From an uncultured Clostridia bacterium (GTDB taxonomy: Bacteria > Bacillota > Clostridia > Christensenellales > Maliibacteriaceae), in NCBI GenBank assembly GCA_934613185.1, contig CAKTSO010000131.1:1-5105 (forward strand): DNA of 5,105 bases, given 5' to 3'. This document shows positions 1 to 5,105 of this stretch, one piece after another; position 1 is the stretch's first letter; the number at the start of each line of letters is the position of its first letter. Position numbers and translations under genes: made by a program. A model generated the notes under the pieces. The model was not told the origin of the DNA, ran no database searches, and worked only from the letters and a program-made list of their open reading frames with translations.

Positions 1-1666
1 GGAGCATGTCGTCGCTGTTTTTGCTGATGGAGGTGAGCGCTTCGCCGTAGGCGTCGATCTTCGCGGCAAGCTCTTTGCACGGCAGCGGGGACATGAGGCC
101 CGCCACGGGCAGGGGAAGCGTCGCGACGACTTTGCCGCCCTGCGCGACACACATGCCGCCGCCCACGCGCTCCAGCTCCCGCGCCGCCACATAGGCGCTT
201 TCGGGATCGGAATAGCAGACGGTCAGGTTGTGCGAGTCGTGCGAAATGGTGGAGGCGACCGCGCCGTCCAGCTCGAAGTTCAGCGCGGGAACGATCGTCT
301 TGTCGCCGGAGCCGTAGCGGTTGACGACGCAGACGCTCGTCAGGCGCTCGTCGGAGGAGACGTCGACATAGCCGTCCTTGACGGGAAGTTCGCCGTAAAC
401 CAGCGGCTGACCGGGGCGCATGGCCTTGCGGTCGGTGTCAAAGAGAATGACGTTCACTTTGCCGTCCTTCACGGGCGCGGCAAGGCGGAAATCGTCGGCG
501 GTGCGGATCTGCGGGATGTCGACGGTGTTGATATGCGGATATGCGGCCTCGGCGGGCTCTTTGCCGATCAGCTTGCCCTCTTTGGCCATCAGACGGCCTT
601 CGCGATAGACGGCGTAGGGCTGAACGCCTTCGAGGGAATCCACAAGCTGGATGTCGGCGACGTAGCCGGGCGCGATCGCGCCGATGTCCTCAAAATGATA
701 TTCACGGGCGGCGTTGTACGTCGCGCAGCGCGCGGCCAGAAGCGGCTCCATGCCGTTTTCGATGCAGGCGTGAACGACGTGGTTGATATGGCCCGTCTTC
801 AAAAGGTCGGAGGCGTGGACGTCGTCCGTGCAGATGGAGACGTTGTCGTTCCAGGGAAGCTGCAGGACGCCGGCCACGACGGAAGAGGCCGTGTCGCTCA
901 GGGAAGAGGACTTGATGTTGATGTGCATCCCCAGACGCAGCTTTTCGATCGCCTCGTGCGGCGCGCGCGCCTCGTGGCAGCTGACGGGACCGCCGCAAAG
1001 ATAGCCGCAAAGCGCGTCGCCGCTGACGCTGGGGGAGTGGCCCTGAAGGAACATGCCGCGCTTCAAGCCTTCGTCGATGATCGTGCGCATGCGCTCGTCA
1101 TTGTCATAGACGCCGATGTAGTCCATGATCTCGGCAATGCCGATGACGCCGTCGCGCTCGAGAAGGTCGGCGACTTCGGCGGCATGGAACGCGGCGCCCG
1201 CGCCTTCGACGGCGGGAACGGCGGGAACGCACGAAGGCGCGAGGACATACTGGCGAAGCGGAGAAGAAAGCGCACTTTCGAGCATGTAGGCCACGCCGTC
1301 GATGCCCATGACGTTGCCGATCTCATGCGGATCGGTCACGGCGGTCGTCGTGCCCCAGACGATGGCCTGCTTGCCGAAGTTTTCGGGGACCATCATGGTG
1401 GACTCGACGTGCATGTGCGTATCGATGTAACCGGGCATCAGGTACCGCCCGCCGCAGTCGATCACTTCGCGGCTCTCAATTTGGCAGGGGCGTCCGTCCT
1501 CGCGGATGCGGACGATCACACCGTCGATGACGTCGACCGACGCTTCGTAGATCTCGCCGGTGATGACGTTGACGAGCTTGGCGTTTTCAAAAGAAGTGTC
1601 GCAGGCAATGCGGCCCATTGCCGCATCGACCAGGCGAGTGCGATTTTTGTTGGGAAGCACAAACAT
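1..1666 (-). CDS. ade: Adenine deaminase, C-terminus cut by window edge
   Basis: Adenine deaminase (amidohydrolase superfamily) hydrolyses adenine to hypoxanthine and ammonia in the cytoplasm, for purine salvage. I translated this frame directly: 555 full codons are present with no stop before the window edge, against a usual family length of about 570-600, so the end of the C-terminal domain is missing. Visible motifs are the metal-binding HxH in DTHMHVES (H84, H86), DPHEIGN (112-118), SCVPA (145-149), E179 in GIAEIMD, H210 in GHSP, H231-E232, TDD (280-282), ATYNAAR (315-321), GxxAPGYVADI (329-339) and the C-terminal-domain signature HDSHN (476-480), then LPLPVAGLMS (517-526). The start is ATG at 1666, with AAGGAGAG 7 nt upstream. 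It is the second gene of an operon behind the permease. Odd points: the usual REGS motif reads IKSS (251-254), SDHE reads SCHE (229-232), and ERHG reads NRYG (449-452). The family is certain; strict adenine specificity is less so. Confidence 0.95.
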   Translation of the reverse strand, partial: MFVLPNKNRTRLVDAAMGRIACDTSFENAKLVNVITGEIYEASVDVIDGVIVRIREDGRPCQIESREVIDCGGRYLMPGYIDTHMHVESTMMVPENFGKQAIVWGTTTAVTDPHEIGNVMGIDGVAYMLESALSSPLRQYVLAPSCVPAVPAVEGAGAAFHAAEVADLLERDGVIGIAEIMDYIGVYDNDERMRTIIDEGLKRGMFLQGHSPSVSGDALCGYLCGGPVSCHEARAPHEAIEKLRLGMHINIKSSSLSDTASSVVAGVLQLPWNDNVSICTDDVHASDLLKTGHINHVVHACIENGMEPLLAARCATYNAAREYHFEDIGAIAPGYVADIQLVDSLEGVQPYAVYREGRLMAKEGKLIGKEPAEAAYPHINTVDIPQIRTADDFRLAAPVKDGKVNVILFDTDRKAMRPGQPLVYGELPVKDGYVDVSSDERLTSVCVVNRYGSGDKTIVPALNFELDGAVASTISHDSHNLTVCYSDPESAYVAARELERVGGGMCVAQGGKVVATLPLPVAGLMSPLPCKELAAKIDAYGEALTSISKNSDDML

Positions 1667-1673
1667 GATGAAG

Positions 1674-1681
1674 CTCTCCTT
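1674..1681 (-). promoter_or_regulatory. Ribosome binding site of ade
   Basis: The minus strand reads AAGGAGAG seven nucleotides before the ATG at 1666. This supports that start over the in-frame ATG at codon 17 and shows that ade is translated independently of the upstream permease. Confidence 0.8.
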
Positions 1682-1703
1682 CGGATTTTTATTTTAGATA
1701 CAT

Positions 1704-1736
1704 GCTGCCTCTGACGGAGAAACCGGCAAAGGCAGC
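1704..1736 (-). other. Intercistronic hairpin between permease and ade, no U-tract
   Basis: In the minus-strand transcript, GCUGCCU pairs perfectly with AGGCAGC (7 bp). The inner bases continue the stem: UUGCCGG faces CCGUCAG with one C/U mismatch and one G-U wobble, closed by the 5-nt loop UUUCU. The bases that follow are A-rich (AUGUAUCUAAAAUAAAAAUC), not a U-tract, so this does not look like an intrinsic terminator for the permease. It starts 28 nt after the permease stop and ends 22 nt before the ade Shine-Dalgarno. Plausible roles are protecting the permease mRNA 3' end, a processing site, or setting the expression ratio of the two genes. The structure is seen in the sequence; its role is inferred. 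Confidence 0.6.
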
Positions 1737-1764
1737 GGGTAATCTTCTATTTGGTTTTACGATC

Positions 1765-3099
1765 TTACAGGAAGAACTGCACGCAGCTCAGAAGCGTGAT
1801 GATGATCGTGGGAAGGGAAGGAAGGGTCTCTTTGCTGCGCTCGGAGGTGAACAGATACTTCACAACGTGGATGAGGCAGTAGGCGACCATGCCCAGCGCG
1901 ATGGCGTTCGCAAGACCGCAGAACAGGGAGACCAGAAGCATGATGGCCACGGGGTACCACTCGGTGTCGGAGAAATCGACGTTGCCGAGGGTCTGCATCA
2001 TCGAGATACCGATGACGACCAGAACGGGCGCGGTCGCGGCCGTGGGGATCATCAGGAACAGCGGCGCGAGGAACATGGAAAGAAGGAACAGCAGACCGGT
2101 GACGACGGAGGTGAAGCCGGTGCGGCCGCCGGCCTCGACGCCGGAAGCGGATTCAACGTAAGTGGTGACGGTGGTCAGGCCGAACGCAGCGCCGACGCAG
2201 GTGCCGACGGCGTCGCAGAGGAAGACCTTGCCGATGGCGGGAAGGTTGCCGTCCTCGTCAAGCAGACCGGCTTTGCCGGCGACGCCGAGCGCGGTGCCCA
2301 GAGTGGAGAAGAAGTCACCCATGAAGAACACGAGGATGTAGGAGAAGTAAGAGATGTTGAGCGCGCTTTTCACGTCAAGCTGGAAGGCGACTTTGCCGAG
2401 GGAAGACAGCGCGTTGTGCGTGAAAATGCTCTCGGGAAGCTCGACCAGCCCCATGCAGATGCCGATGATCGTCGTGATGATGATCGAGAAAAGAAGGGAA
2501 CCGCGGATCTGGTAAATATGACCTTTGATCTCGATGCGGAAGAAGTACAGGAACAGCGTGATGCCAAGGCCGATCGCCGCAAGAAGGACGTTGGGGTCGG
2601 AGAAGTCGCCCAGGCCGCCGAAGTTCGGCGCAACAAGACCCGCGTTAACGACGGAAAGACGGATCAGGAAGATGCCGACGCCGGCGCCGACGCCGATCTT
2701 CAGGACTTTGGGGATCCACTCGACGACTTTTTCGCGAATCTTGAACAGGCTCAGCAGGACGAAAACGACGCCGCTGATCATGAACATGCCCATGCCGACC
2801 TGCCAAGTGCAAATGCCCTGCGCGACAAGGGTGTAGGCCAAAATGGCGTTGGAACCCATGCCGGGAGCAAGCGCGAAGGGAAGGTTGCTGTAAAGACCCA
2901 TCGCAATGGTGATGATACCGCTGATCAGCGCCGTGGAAAGCATGACGCCCGTGCCGTCCATACCGGCGTCGATCATCATGCCCGTGTGGACAACGAGGAC
3001 ATACGCCATCGTGGCGAAGGTGGTGAAGCCGGCGAGGATTTCGGTCAGGACATTGCTTCCGCGTTCTTTGATGCCGAAGAAGCTTTTCTTGTTCTGCAT
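1765..3099 (-). CDS. AzgA-type NCS2 purine permease
   Basis: This 444-residue inner-membrane transporter belongs to the nucleobase-cation symporter 2 superfamily, AzgA branch (COG2252; B. subtilis PbuG/PbuO and fungal AzgA are relatives), which takes up adenine, guanine or hypoxanthine with protons. Evidence is the N-terminal ERGSNVLTEILAGFTTF (12-28), the TM3 substrate-site motif LAPGMGSNA (77-85, N84), the TM8 motif GDFFSTLGT (261-269, D262), the TM10 motif TTYVESASG (312-320, E316) followed by GGRTGFT (324-330), and hydrophobic segments throughout that fit the 14-helix fold. The length is typical. The ATG at 3099 is preceded by AAGGAG with an 11-nt spacer. It is the first gene of the operon, with ade 98 bp downstream and no terminator between them, so it probably feeds substrate to the deaminase. 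A promoter and PurBox-like sites lie just upstream. Odd: the second Asp of the usual DLFDTLGT motif is Ser265. The exact base transported cannot be read from sequence. Confidence 0.92.
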   Translation of the reverse strand: MQNKKSFFGIKERGSNVLTEILAGFTTFATMAYVLVVHTGMMIDAGMDGTGVMLSTALISGIITIAMGLYSNLPFALAPGMGSNAILAYTLVAQGICTWQVGMGMFMISGVVFVLLSLFKIREKVVEWIPKVLKIGVGAGVGIFLIRLSVVNAGLVAPNFGGLGDFSDPNVLLAAIGLGITLFLYFFRIEIKGHIYQIRGSLLFSIIITTIIGICMGLVELPESIFTHNALSSLGKVAFQLDVKSALNISYFSYILVFFMGDFFSTLGTALGVAGKAGLLDEDGNLPAIGKVFLCDAVGTCVGAAFGLTTVTTYVESASGVEAGGRTGFTSVVTGLLFLLSMFLAPLFLMIPTAATAPVLVVIGISMMQTLGNVDFSDTEWYPVAIMLLVSLFCGLANAIALGMVAYCLIHVVKYLFTSERSKETLPSLPTIIITLLSCVQFFL

Positions 3100-3110
3100 G
3101 GTTCCGTACG

Positions 3111-3116
3111 CTCCTT
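3111..3116 (-). promoter_or_regulatory. Ribosome binding site of the permease
   Basis: The minus strand reads AAGGAG, 11 nt before the ATG at 3099. The spacing is longer than the usual 5-9 nt, but no alternative in-frame start nearby fits better, and the protein begins with the normal AzgA-family N-terminus (GIKERG). Confidence 0.7.
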
Positions 3117-3161
3117 GATGAATTTTTTGATGCGATATAAATCTAAACGATTCCGCAAAAA

Positions 3162-3177
3162 GAATGTTAAGACATTC
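3162..3177. promoter_or_regulatory. Inverted repeat over the permease -10 box, possible operator
   Basis: GAATGT-TAAG-ACATTC is a perfect 6-bp inverted repeat with a 4-nt spacer. It covers the proposed -10 hexamer (3164-3169), a position where a bound repressor would block RNA polymerase. On the minus strand it is followed by TTTTT, so on a longer transcript it would also form a weak AU-rich hairpin with a short U-run. The repeat is seen directly; the operator role is inferred and the cognate protein is unknown. Confidence 0.45.
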
Positions 3178-3192
3178 GGGTTATTTTGTCAA
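3164..3192 (-). promoter_or_regulatory. Sigma-A-type promoter of the permease-ade operon
   Basis: On the minus strand the -35 box is a perfect TTGACA (3187-3192). A 17-bp spacer separates it from TAACAT (3164-3169), which matches 4 of 6 bases of TATAAT. Transcription should start near 3157, giving a 5' leader of about 57 nt. That is too short for a purine riboswitch plus expression platform, and none is visible. The surrounding DNA is markedly AT-rich compared with the genes. Confidence 0.7.
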
Positions 3193-3225
3193 CTGTTTTT
3201 TCTAAATGCCTCAAAAAGTCGATAT

Positions 3226-3253
3226 ATTGTAAAATATCTCATAAAAATCCGAA
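3226..3253 (-). promoter_or_regulatory. Possible second, upstream promoter
   Basis: The minus strand has TACAAT (3226-3231; 5 of 6 matches to the -10 consensus). A 16-bp spacer separates it from TTCGGA (3248-3253; only 3 of 6 matches to -35), which overlaps the PurBox-like site. If used, it would give a leader of about 120 nt containing the 3162-3177 hairpin. It is weaker than the TTGACA promoter and may be chance in AT-rich DNA. Confidence 0.25.
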
Positions 3254-3286
3254 CATTTGTATTCGGCTTGAATGGTGATAATTCGG
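3245..3286. promoter_or_regulatory. PurBox-like cluster, putative PurR operator
   Basis: On the plus strand, 3245-3257 reads AAATCCGAACATT, which fits the published B. subtilis PurR PurBox consensus AWWWCCGAACWWT at every position. Two imperfect inverted half-sites follow: ATTCGG at 3261-3266 and ATAATTCGG at 3278-3286. The outer pair places the CGAA cores about 32 bp apart and facing inward, near the 30-31 bp typical of Bacillus PurBox pairs. A further ATTCGG lies at 3174-3179, inside the promoter. In Bacillus, PurR controls purine synthesis and purine permease genes, which fits the downstream operon. The match is seen in the sequence; binding by PurR is inferred. Confidence 0.55.
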
Positions 3287-3296
3287 AATGCGCACC

Positions 3297-3334
3297 AAAA
3301 AAAGACCCGCAGGTTCGATCCATGCGGGTCTTTT
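3297..3334 (-). terminator. Intrinsic terminator of the serine hydrolase unit
   Basis: AAAAGACCCGCA (3300-3311) and TGCGGGTCTTTT (3323-3334) are perfect 12-bp inverted arms around an 11-nt loop. On the minus strand the GC-rich stem runs into seven T (3297-3303), a classic Rho-independent terminator 17 nt after the hydrolase stop. The plus strand has only four T after the stem, so activity that way would be weaker. It insulates the purine operon from the upstream genes. Confidence 0.92.
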
Positions 3335-3351
3335 GAAAACGGAAATGCGGT

Positions 3352-4824
3352 TTAGATCAGATGACCGCTTGCCGAGCCGACGTAATCGTCGAGGAACCAT
3401 TCGGCGACCTTGGAAGAATACATCGTCACGCTTTCCTCGCCGAAGGCGAACGCGATCTTCAGCGTTCCGAAATAATCGTCGATGATGTAACAGTACAAAA
3501 CGAGCGCGCCCGCCTCGTCCCATGCGGCGCTTGCTGCGCAGCGGTAGGGCGTTCCCTTGGGCTCGCCGATCCGCCGCCCGGAATAATGCGTCTCCGGGAA
3601 GAAATCGACGACCTGACGGCAGAGCCCGAAACGCAGCTTCTTTTCGCCGCGTGCGTTTTCATACGACAGAACGCCTTCGCTGCCGTCAAAATCAAAGCGT
3701 AGTTGTTTGATGCCCATGGGGTTTGGGTCCATGCGATACGTCCTGCCGTTCACGCGCTCCATCGTCGGGCAGGACGCGCTGCCGGGGACGGTCTGGATCG
3801 AGAGATTCTCGGTGAGCGCGCGAAGTTCCGCCGCGGCGCGTTCGTCGACGGGGAGCGGCTTGTCTTTGATCTGCGGCAAAAGAAGGTCGTAGAACAGATC
3901 GTAGGCGGCGTATTGTCGCTGCTGCAATTCCTGCGTGTCGCCCGTGGTGACGAAGACGAGGTCGCGTTCGGGCAGGCAGATGGCCAGCTGGCTTCCCATG
4001 CCGACACAGCCGAAGCCGTTTTCGGGAAAGCGCCAGAACTGATAGCCGTAGCCGTGCTGGATCGTGGCGGAATTGACCATGTTGCTGATCTGATAGCTCG
4101 TCGCCTCGATCATGTAGTCTCGCGGCAGGAGCTGGCGGCCTTCGAATTCACCGTAATGCATGACGACGTTTGCGAATTTTGCAAGGTCGCGCGCGCTTGC
4201 CATGATGCCGCTGCCCGCCCAGGACATGCCGCAGGGCGTCCGGACGCACCAGGCGTCGTCCGAAAAGCCGATCGGGTCAAGCAGGCGCGGACGAAGATAG
4301 TCAAGCAGCGTCTGTCCCGTCGTGCGCTCGATGATCGCCGTGCAGAGCACCGTCGCCATGGTGTCGTAGCAATGCACCATGCCGCTTTCGTGCTGCGGTT
4401 TGGTATTGAAAAAGCAGCTGATCCAGTCGAGATCCTTCGCGCCGTCGTAGGGCTGGTCATCGAACAGCGAACTCATCCGAAGCATGTCGCGGATCGTCGC
4501 TTTCGCGGCATAGGGATGCGGATGCGCCGTTGCCTTGTCGGGGAAATAGTCGATCACGCGATCGTCCAGACGAATCTTGCCTTCGCTTGCAAGCAGTCCG
4601 ATGCCGACGGAGACGAACGATTTGCTGACGGAATACAGCCGATGCAGTTCGGTCGATTTCATCGGTGCCCAGTCGGCTTCGAAAGCGATTTTTCCGTGTC
4701 GGATCAAAAGAAACGAGTGCAGACATACGCGCTGGCGTTTGAGCGCGCGAAGATAGGAGATCAGCGCGGCGCTCGGGATACCGGCCTCCTCCGGCGTGCA
4801 GACGGGGAACGGGTGTTTTTCCAT
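3352..4824 (-). CDS. Cytoplasmic beta-lactamase-fold serine hydrolase with C-terminal beta domain
   Basis: This 490-residue protein belongs to the beta-lactamase class C / penicillin-binding-protein-like family (COG1680), serine hydrolases acting on amides or esters; the substrate cannot be told. Residues 1-300 are the catalytic domain. The nucleophile motif is S65-V-S-K68 in LYSVSKSFVS. The second motif is Y153-D-T rather than the usual YxN. AGSGIMASARDLAKFA (203-218) is the typical middle helix. GMGSQ (276-280) stands where KTG or HxG lies in beta-lactamases, followed by a strand ending VFVTTGD. Residues about 355-490 form an extra beta-rich domain (VNGRTYRMDPNPMGI, LRFGL, FGTLKIAF), as in some Firmicute relatives. 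There is no signal peptide or lipobox, so it is probably cytoplasmic, unlike true beta-lactamases. The start is ATG at 4824 with AAGGAGG only 4 nt upstream. It lies 26 bp after the DUF1294 gene, probably co-transcribed, and ends at a strong terminator. An antibiotic-resistance role is not supported. Confidence 0.88.
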   Translation of the reverse strand: MEKHPFPVCTPEEAGIPSAALISYLRALKRQRVCLHSFLLIRHGKIAFEADWAPMKSTELHRLYSVSKSFVSVGIGLLASEGKIRLDDRVIDYFPDKATAHPHPYAAKATIRDMLRMSSLFDDQPYDGAKDLDWISCFFNTKPQHESGMVHCYDTMATVLCTAIIERTTGQTLLDYLRPRLLDPIGFSDDAWCVRTPCGMSWAGSGIMASARDLAKFANVVMHYGEFEGRQLLPRDYMIEATSYQISNMVNSATIQHGYGYQFWRFPENGFGCVGMGSQLAICLPERDLVFVTTGDTQELQQRQYAAYDLFYDLLLPQIKDKPLPVDERAAAELRALTENLSIQTVPGSASCPTMERVNGRTYRMDPNPMGIKQLRFDFDGSEGVLSYENARGEKKLRFGLCRQVVDFFPETHYSGRRIGEPKGTPYRCAASAAWDEAGALVLYCYIIDDYFGTLKIAFAFGEESVTMYSSKVAEWFLDDYVGSASGHLI

Positions 4825-4828
4825 AGTG

Positions 4829-4835
4829 CCTCCTT
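4829..4835 (-). promoter_or_regulatory. Ribosome binding site of the serine hydrolase
   Basis: The minus strand reads AAGGAGG, with only 4 nt (CACT) before the ATG at 4824. This is a strong Shine-Dalgarno with an unusually short spacer. The next in-frame Met is at codon 55 and would remove the start of the catalytic fold, so this start is kept. Confidence 0.7.
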
Positions 4836-4850
4836 AAAAAAATAAGAACG

Positions 4851-5105
4851 TTAAAATAAGAGCAGATAATATACGAGCAAAAATGCCGTTTCGGCAAAAA
4901 AGATCATGGGAACGCCGAGCGAAAAGCGCTTGTGAAGCGTCTTGTGACGAAAAAGGAGCATCGCAAGCCATGCGCCGAGCGAGCCGCCGACGGCCGCGAG
5001 CGTCAAAAGCGTCGATTCGGGGATGCGCCGCGCGCCGCGTTTGGCGCGGCGTTTGTCCGACGCGAACGCGAAAAACGCGATGAAGTTTATGACAAAGACA
5101 TAGCC
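4851..5105 (-). CDS. DUF1294 family small membrane protein, N-terminus cut by window edge
   Basis: The open minus-strand frame gives 84 residues and ends in TAA at 4851-4853. It matches DUF1294 (B. subtilis YsdA-like, usually about 85-90 residues), so probably only a few N-terminal residues are missing, unless it has the N-terminal cold-shock fusion seen in some members. Visible family signatures are a first hydrophobic segment (residues 1-16), then DKRRAKRG (17-24), RIPESTLL (27-34), the glycine-rich VGGSLGAWLAMLLFRHKT (39-56), and a last hydrophobic segment (about 64-84) after FSLGVP. The charged DKRRA and RHKT motifs are hallmarks of the family. It should be an inner-membrane protein with about three helices; no molecular function is established. 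It sits 26 bp upstream of the serine hydrolase on the same strand, which suggests one transcript. Confidence 0.88.
   Translation of the reverse strand, partial: GYVFVINFIAFFAFASDKRRAKRGARRIPESTLLTLAAVGGSLGAWLAMLLFRHKTLHKRFSLGVPMIFFAETAFLLVYYLLLF
4868..4897 (-). promoter_or_regulatory. Weak candidate internal promoter for the serine hydrolase
   Basis: Inside the 3' end of the DUF1294 gene the minus strand reads TTGCCG (4892-4897), an 18-bp spacer, then TATATT (4868-4873; 5 of 6 matches to the -10 consensus). It would start transcription near 4861, about 36 nt before the hydrolase ATG. The -35 match is poor and the bases are also coding, so simple read-through from upstream is equally possible. 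Confidence 0.25.

Noticed and set aside
230..1714. 494-codon plus-strand open frame opposite ade
   Set aside because: It is exactly in codon register with ade on the other strand, so it stays open because ade avoids TTA, CTA and TCA codons. Its product is a low-complexity Asp/Gly/Ala/Val/His-rich chain with no family resemblance.
1682..1764. Separate promoter for ade in the intercistronic gap
   Set aside because: No -35/-10 pair with acceptable spacing was found. The AT-rich stretch at 1685-1700 lacks a matching -35, so co-transcription with the permease is simpler.
1702..3336. 544-codon plus-strand open frame opposite the permease
   Set aside because: It is in register with the permease codons, has a highly charged repetitive composition, and runs across the promoter region and into the terminator. 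The minus-strand protein has clear AzgA motifs, so this is an antisense shadow.
3352..4824. Beta-lactamase as an antibiotic-resistance gene
   Set aside because: It has no signal peptide, no KTG triad, an altered second motif and an extra C-terminal domain. It belongs to the broad COG1680 hydrolases, not to known resistance enzymes.
3703..4845. 380-codon plus-strand open frame opposite the serine hydrolase
   Set aside because: It is in register with the hydrolase codons and has no recognisable domain; it is explained by GC-rich codon use on the real strand.
4879..4896. TGCCG-AAA-CGGCA hairpin followed by five T on the minus strand
   Set aside because: It resembles a small terminator, but the stem is only 5 bp with a 3-nt loop and lies inside the DUF1294 coding sequence (Phe-Ala-Glu-Thr-Ala-Phe). 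It is likely coincidental.
4457..4897. 146-codon minus-strand frame overlapping the hydrolase start
   Set aside because: It overlaps both the hydrolase and the DUF1294 gene in another frame and has an Arg/Ser-rich product without motifs. The other two frames carry real families.

Overview
All four genes in this window lie on the minus strand, so transcription runs from high to low coordinates. The DNA is GC-rich, with codons ending mostly in G or C, apart from one AT-rich control region at about 3100-3300. Gram-positive style Shine-Dalgarno sequences, a site matching the Bacillus PurR 'PurBox' consensus, a DUF1294 protein and a cytoplasmic beta-lactamase-fold serine hydrolase suggest a GC-rich Firmicute, probably a gut-type Clostridia member. 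The lineage is inferred; there is no rRNA or marker gene.

Region 1 (about 5105-3297) is a short minus-strand unit. A DUF1294 small membrane protein, cut by the right edge of the window, is followed after 26 bp by a 490-residue serine hydrolase with an SxxK active site and an extra C-terminal beta-rich domain. The unit ends in a strong intrinsic terminator (12-bp stem, 7 T).

Region 2 (about 3296-3100) is the AT-rich intergenic control region. It holds a good sigma-A-type promoter (TTGACA, 17 bp, TAACAT), a perfect 6-bp inverted repeat over its -10 box, and a cluster of CCGAAC/CCGAAT half-sites further upstream that resemble PurR sites. I see no purine riboswitch.

Region 3 (3099-1) is a purine-salvage operon: an AzgA-type NCS2 purine permease followed by adenine deaminase (ade), cut by the left edge with an estimated 20-50 residues missing. 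The permease would import a purine base. The deaminase would turn adenine into hypoxanthine plus ammonia, which can enter IMP synthesis or nitrogen metabolism. The 98-bp gap between the genes holds a strong hairpin without a U-tract, so it is more likely an RNA stability or expression-balancing element than a terminator.

Both edge genes (ade and the DUF1294 gene) are open at the window ends. The long plus-strand open frames opposite ade, the permease and the hydrolase are antisense shadows. I see no insertion sequence, CRISPR array, tRNA or rRNA. I find no clearly new multi-gene system. The points most worth a second look are the regulatory architecture at 3162-3286, the intercistronic hairpin, and departures from family consensus in both the deaminase and the permease.
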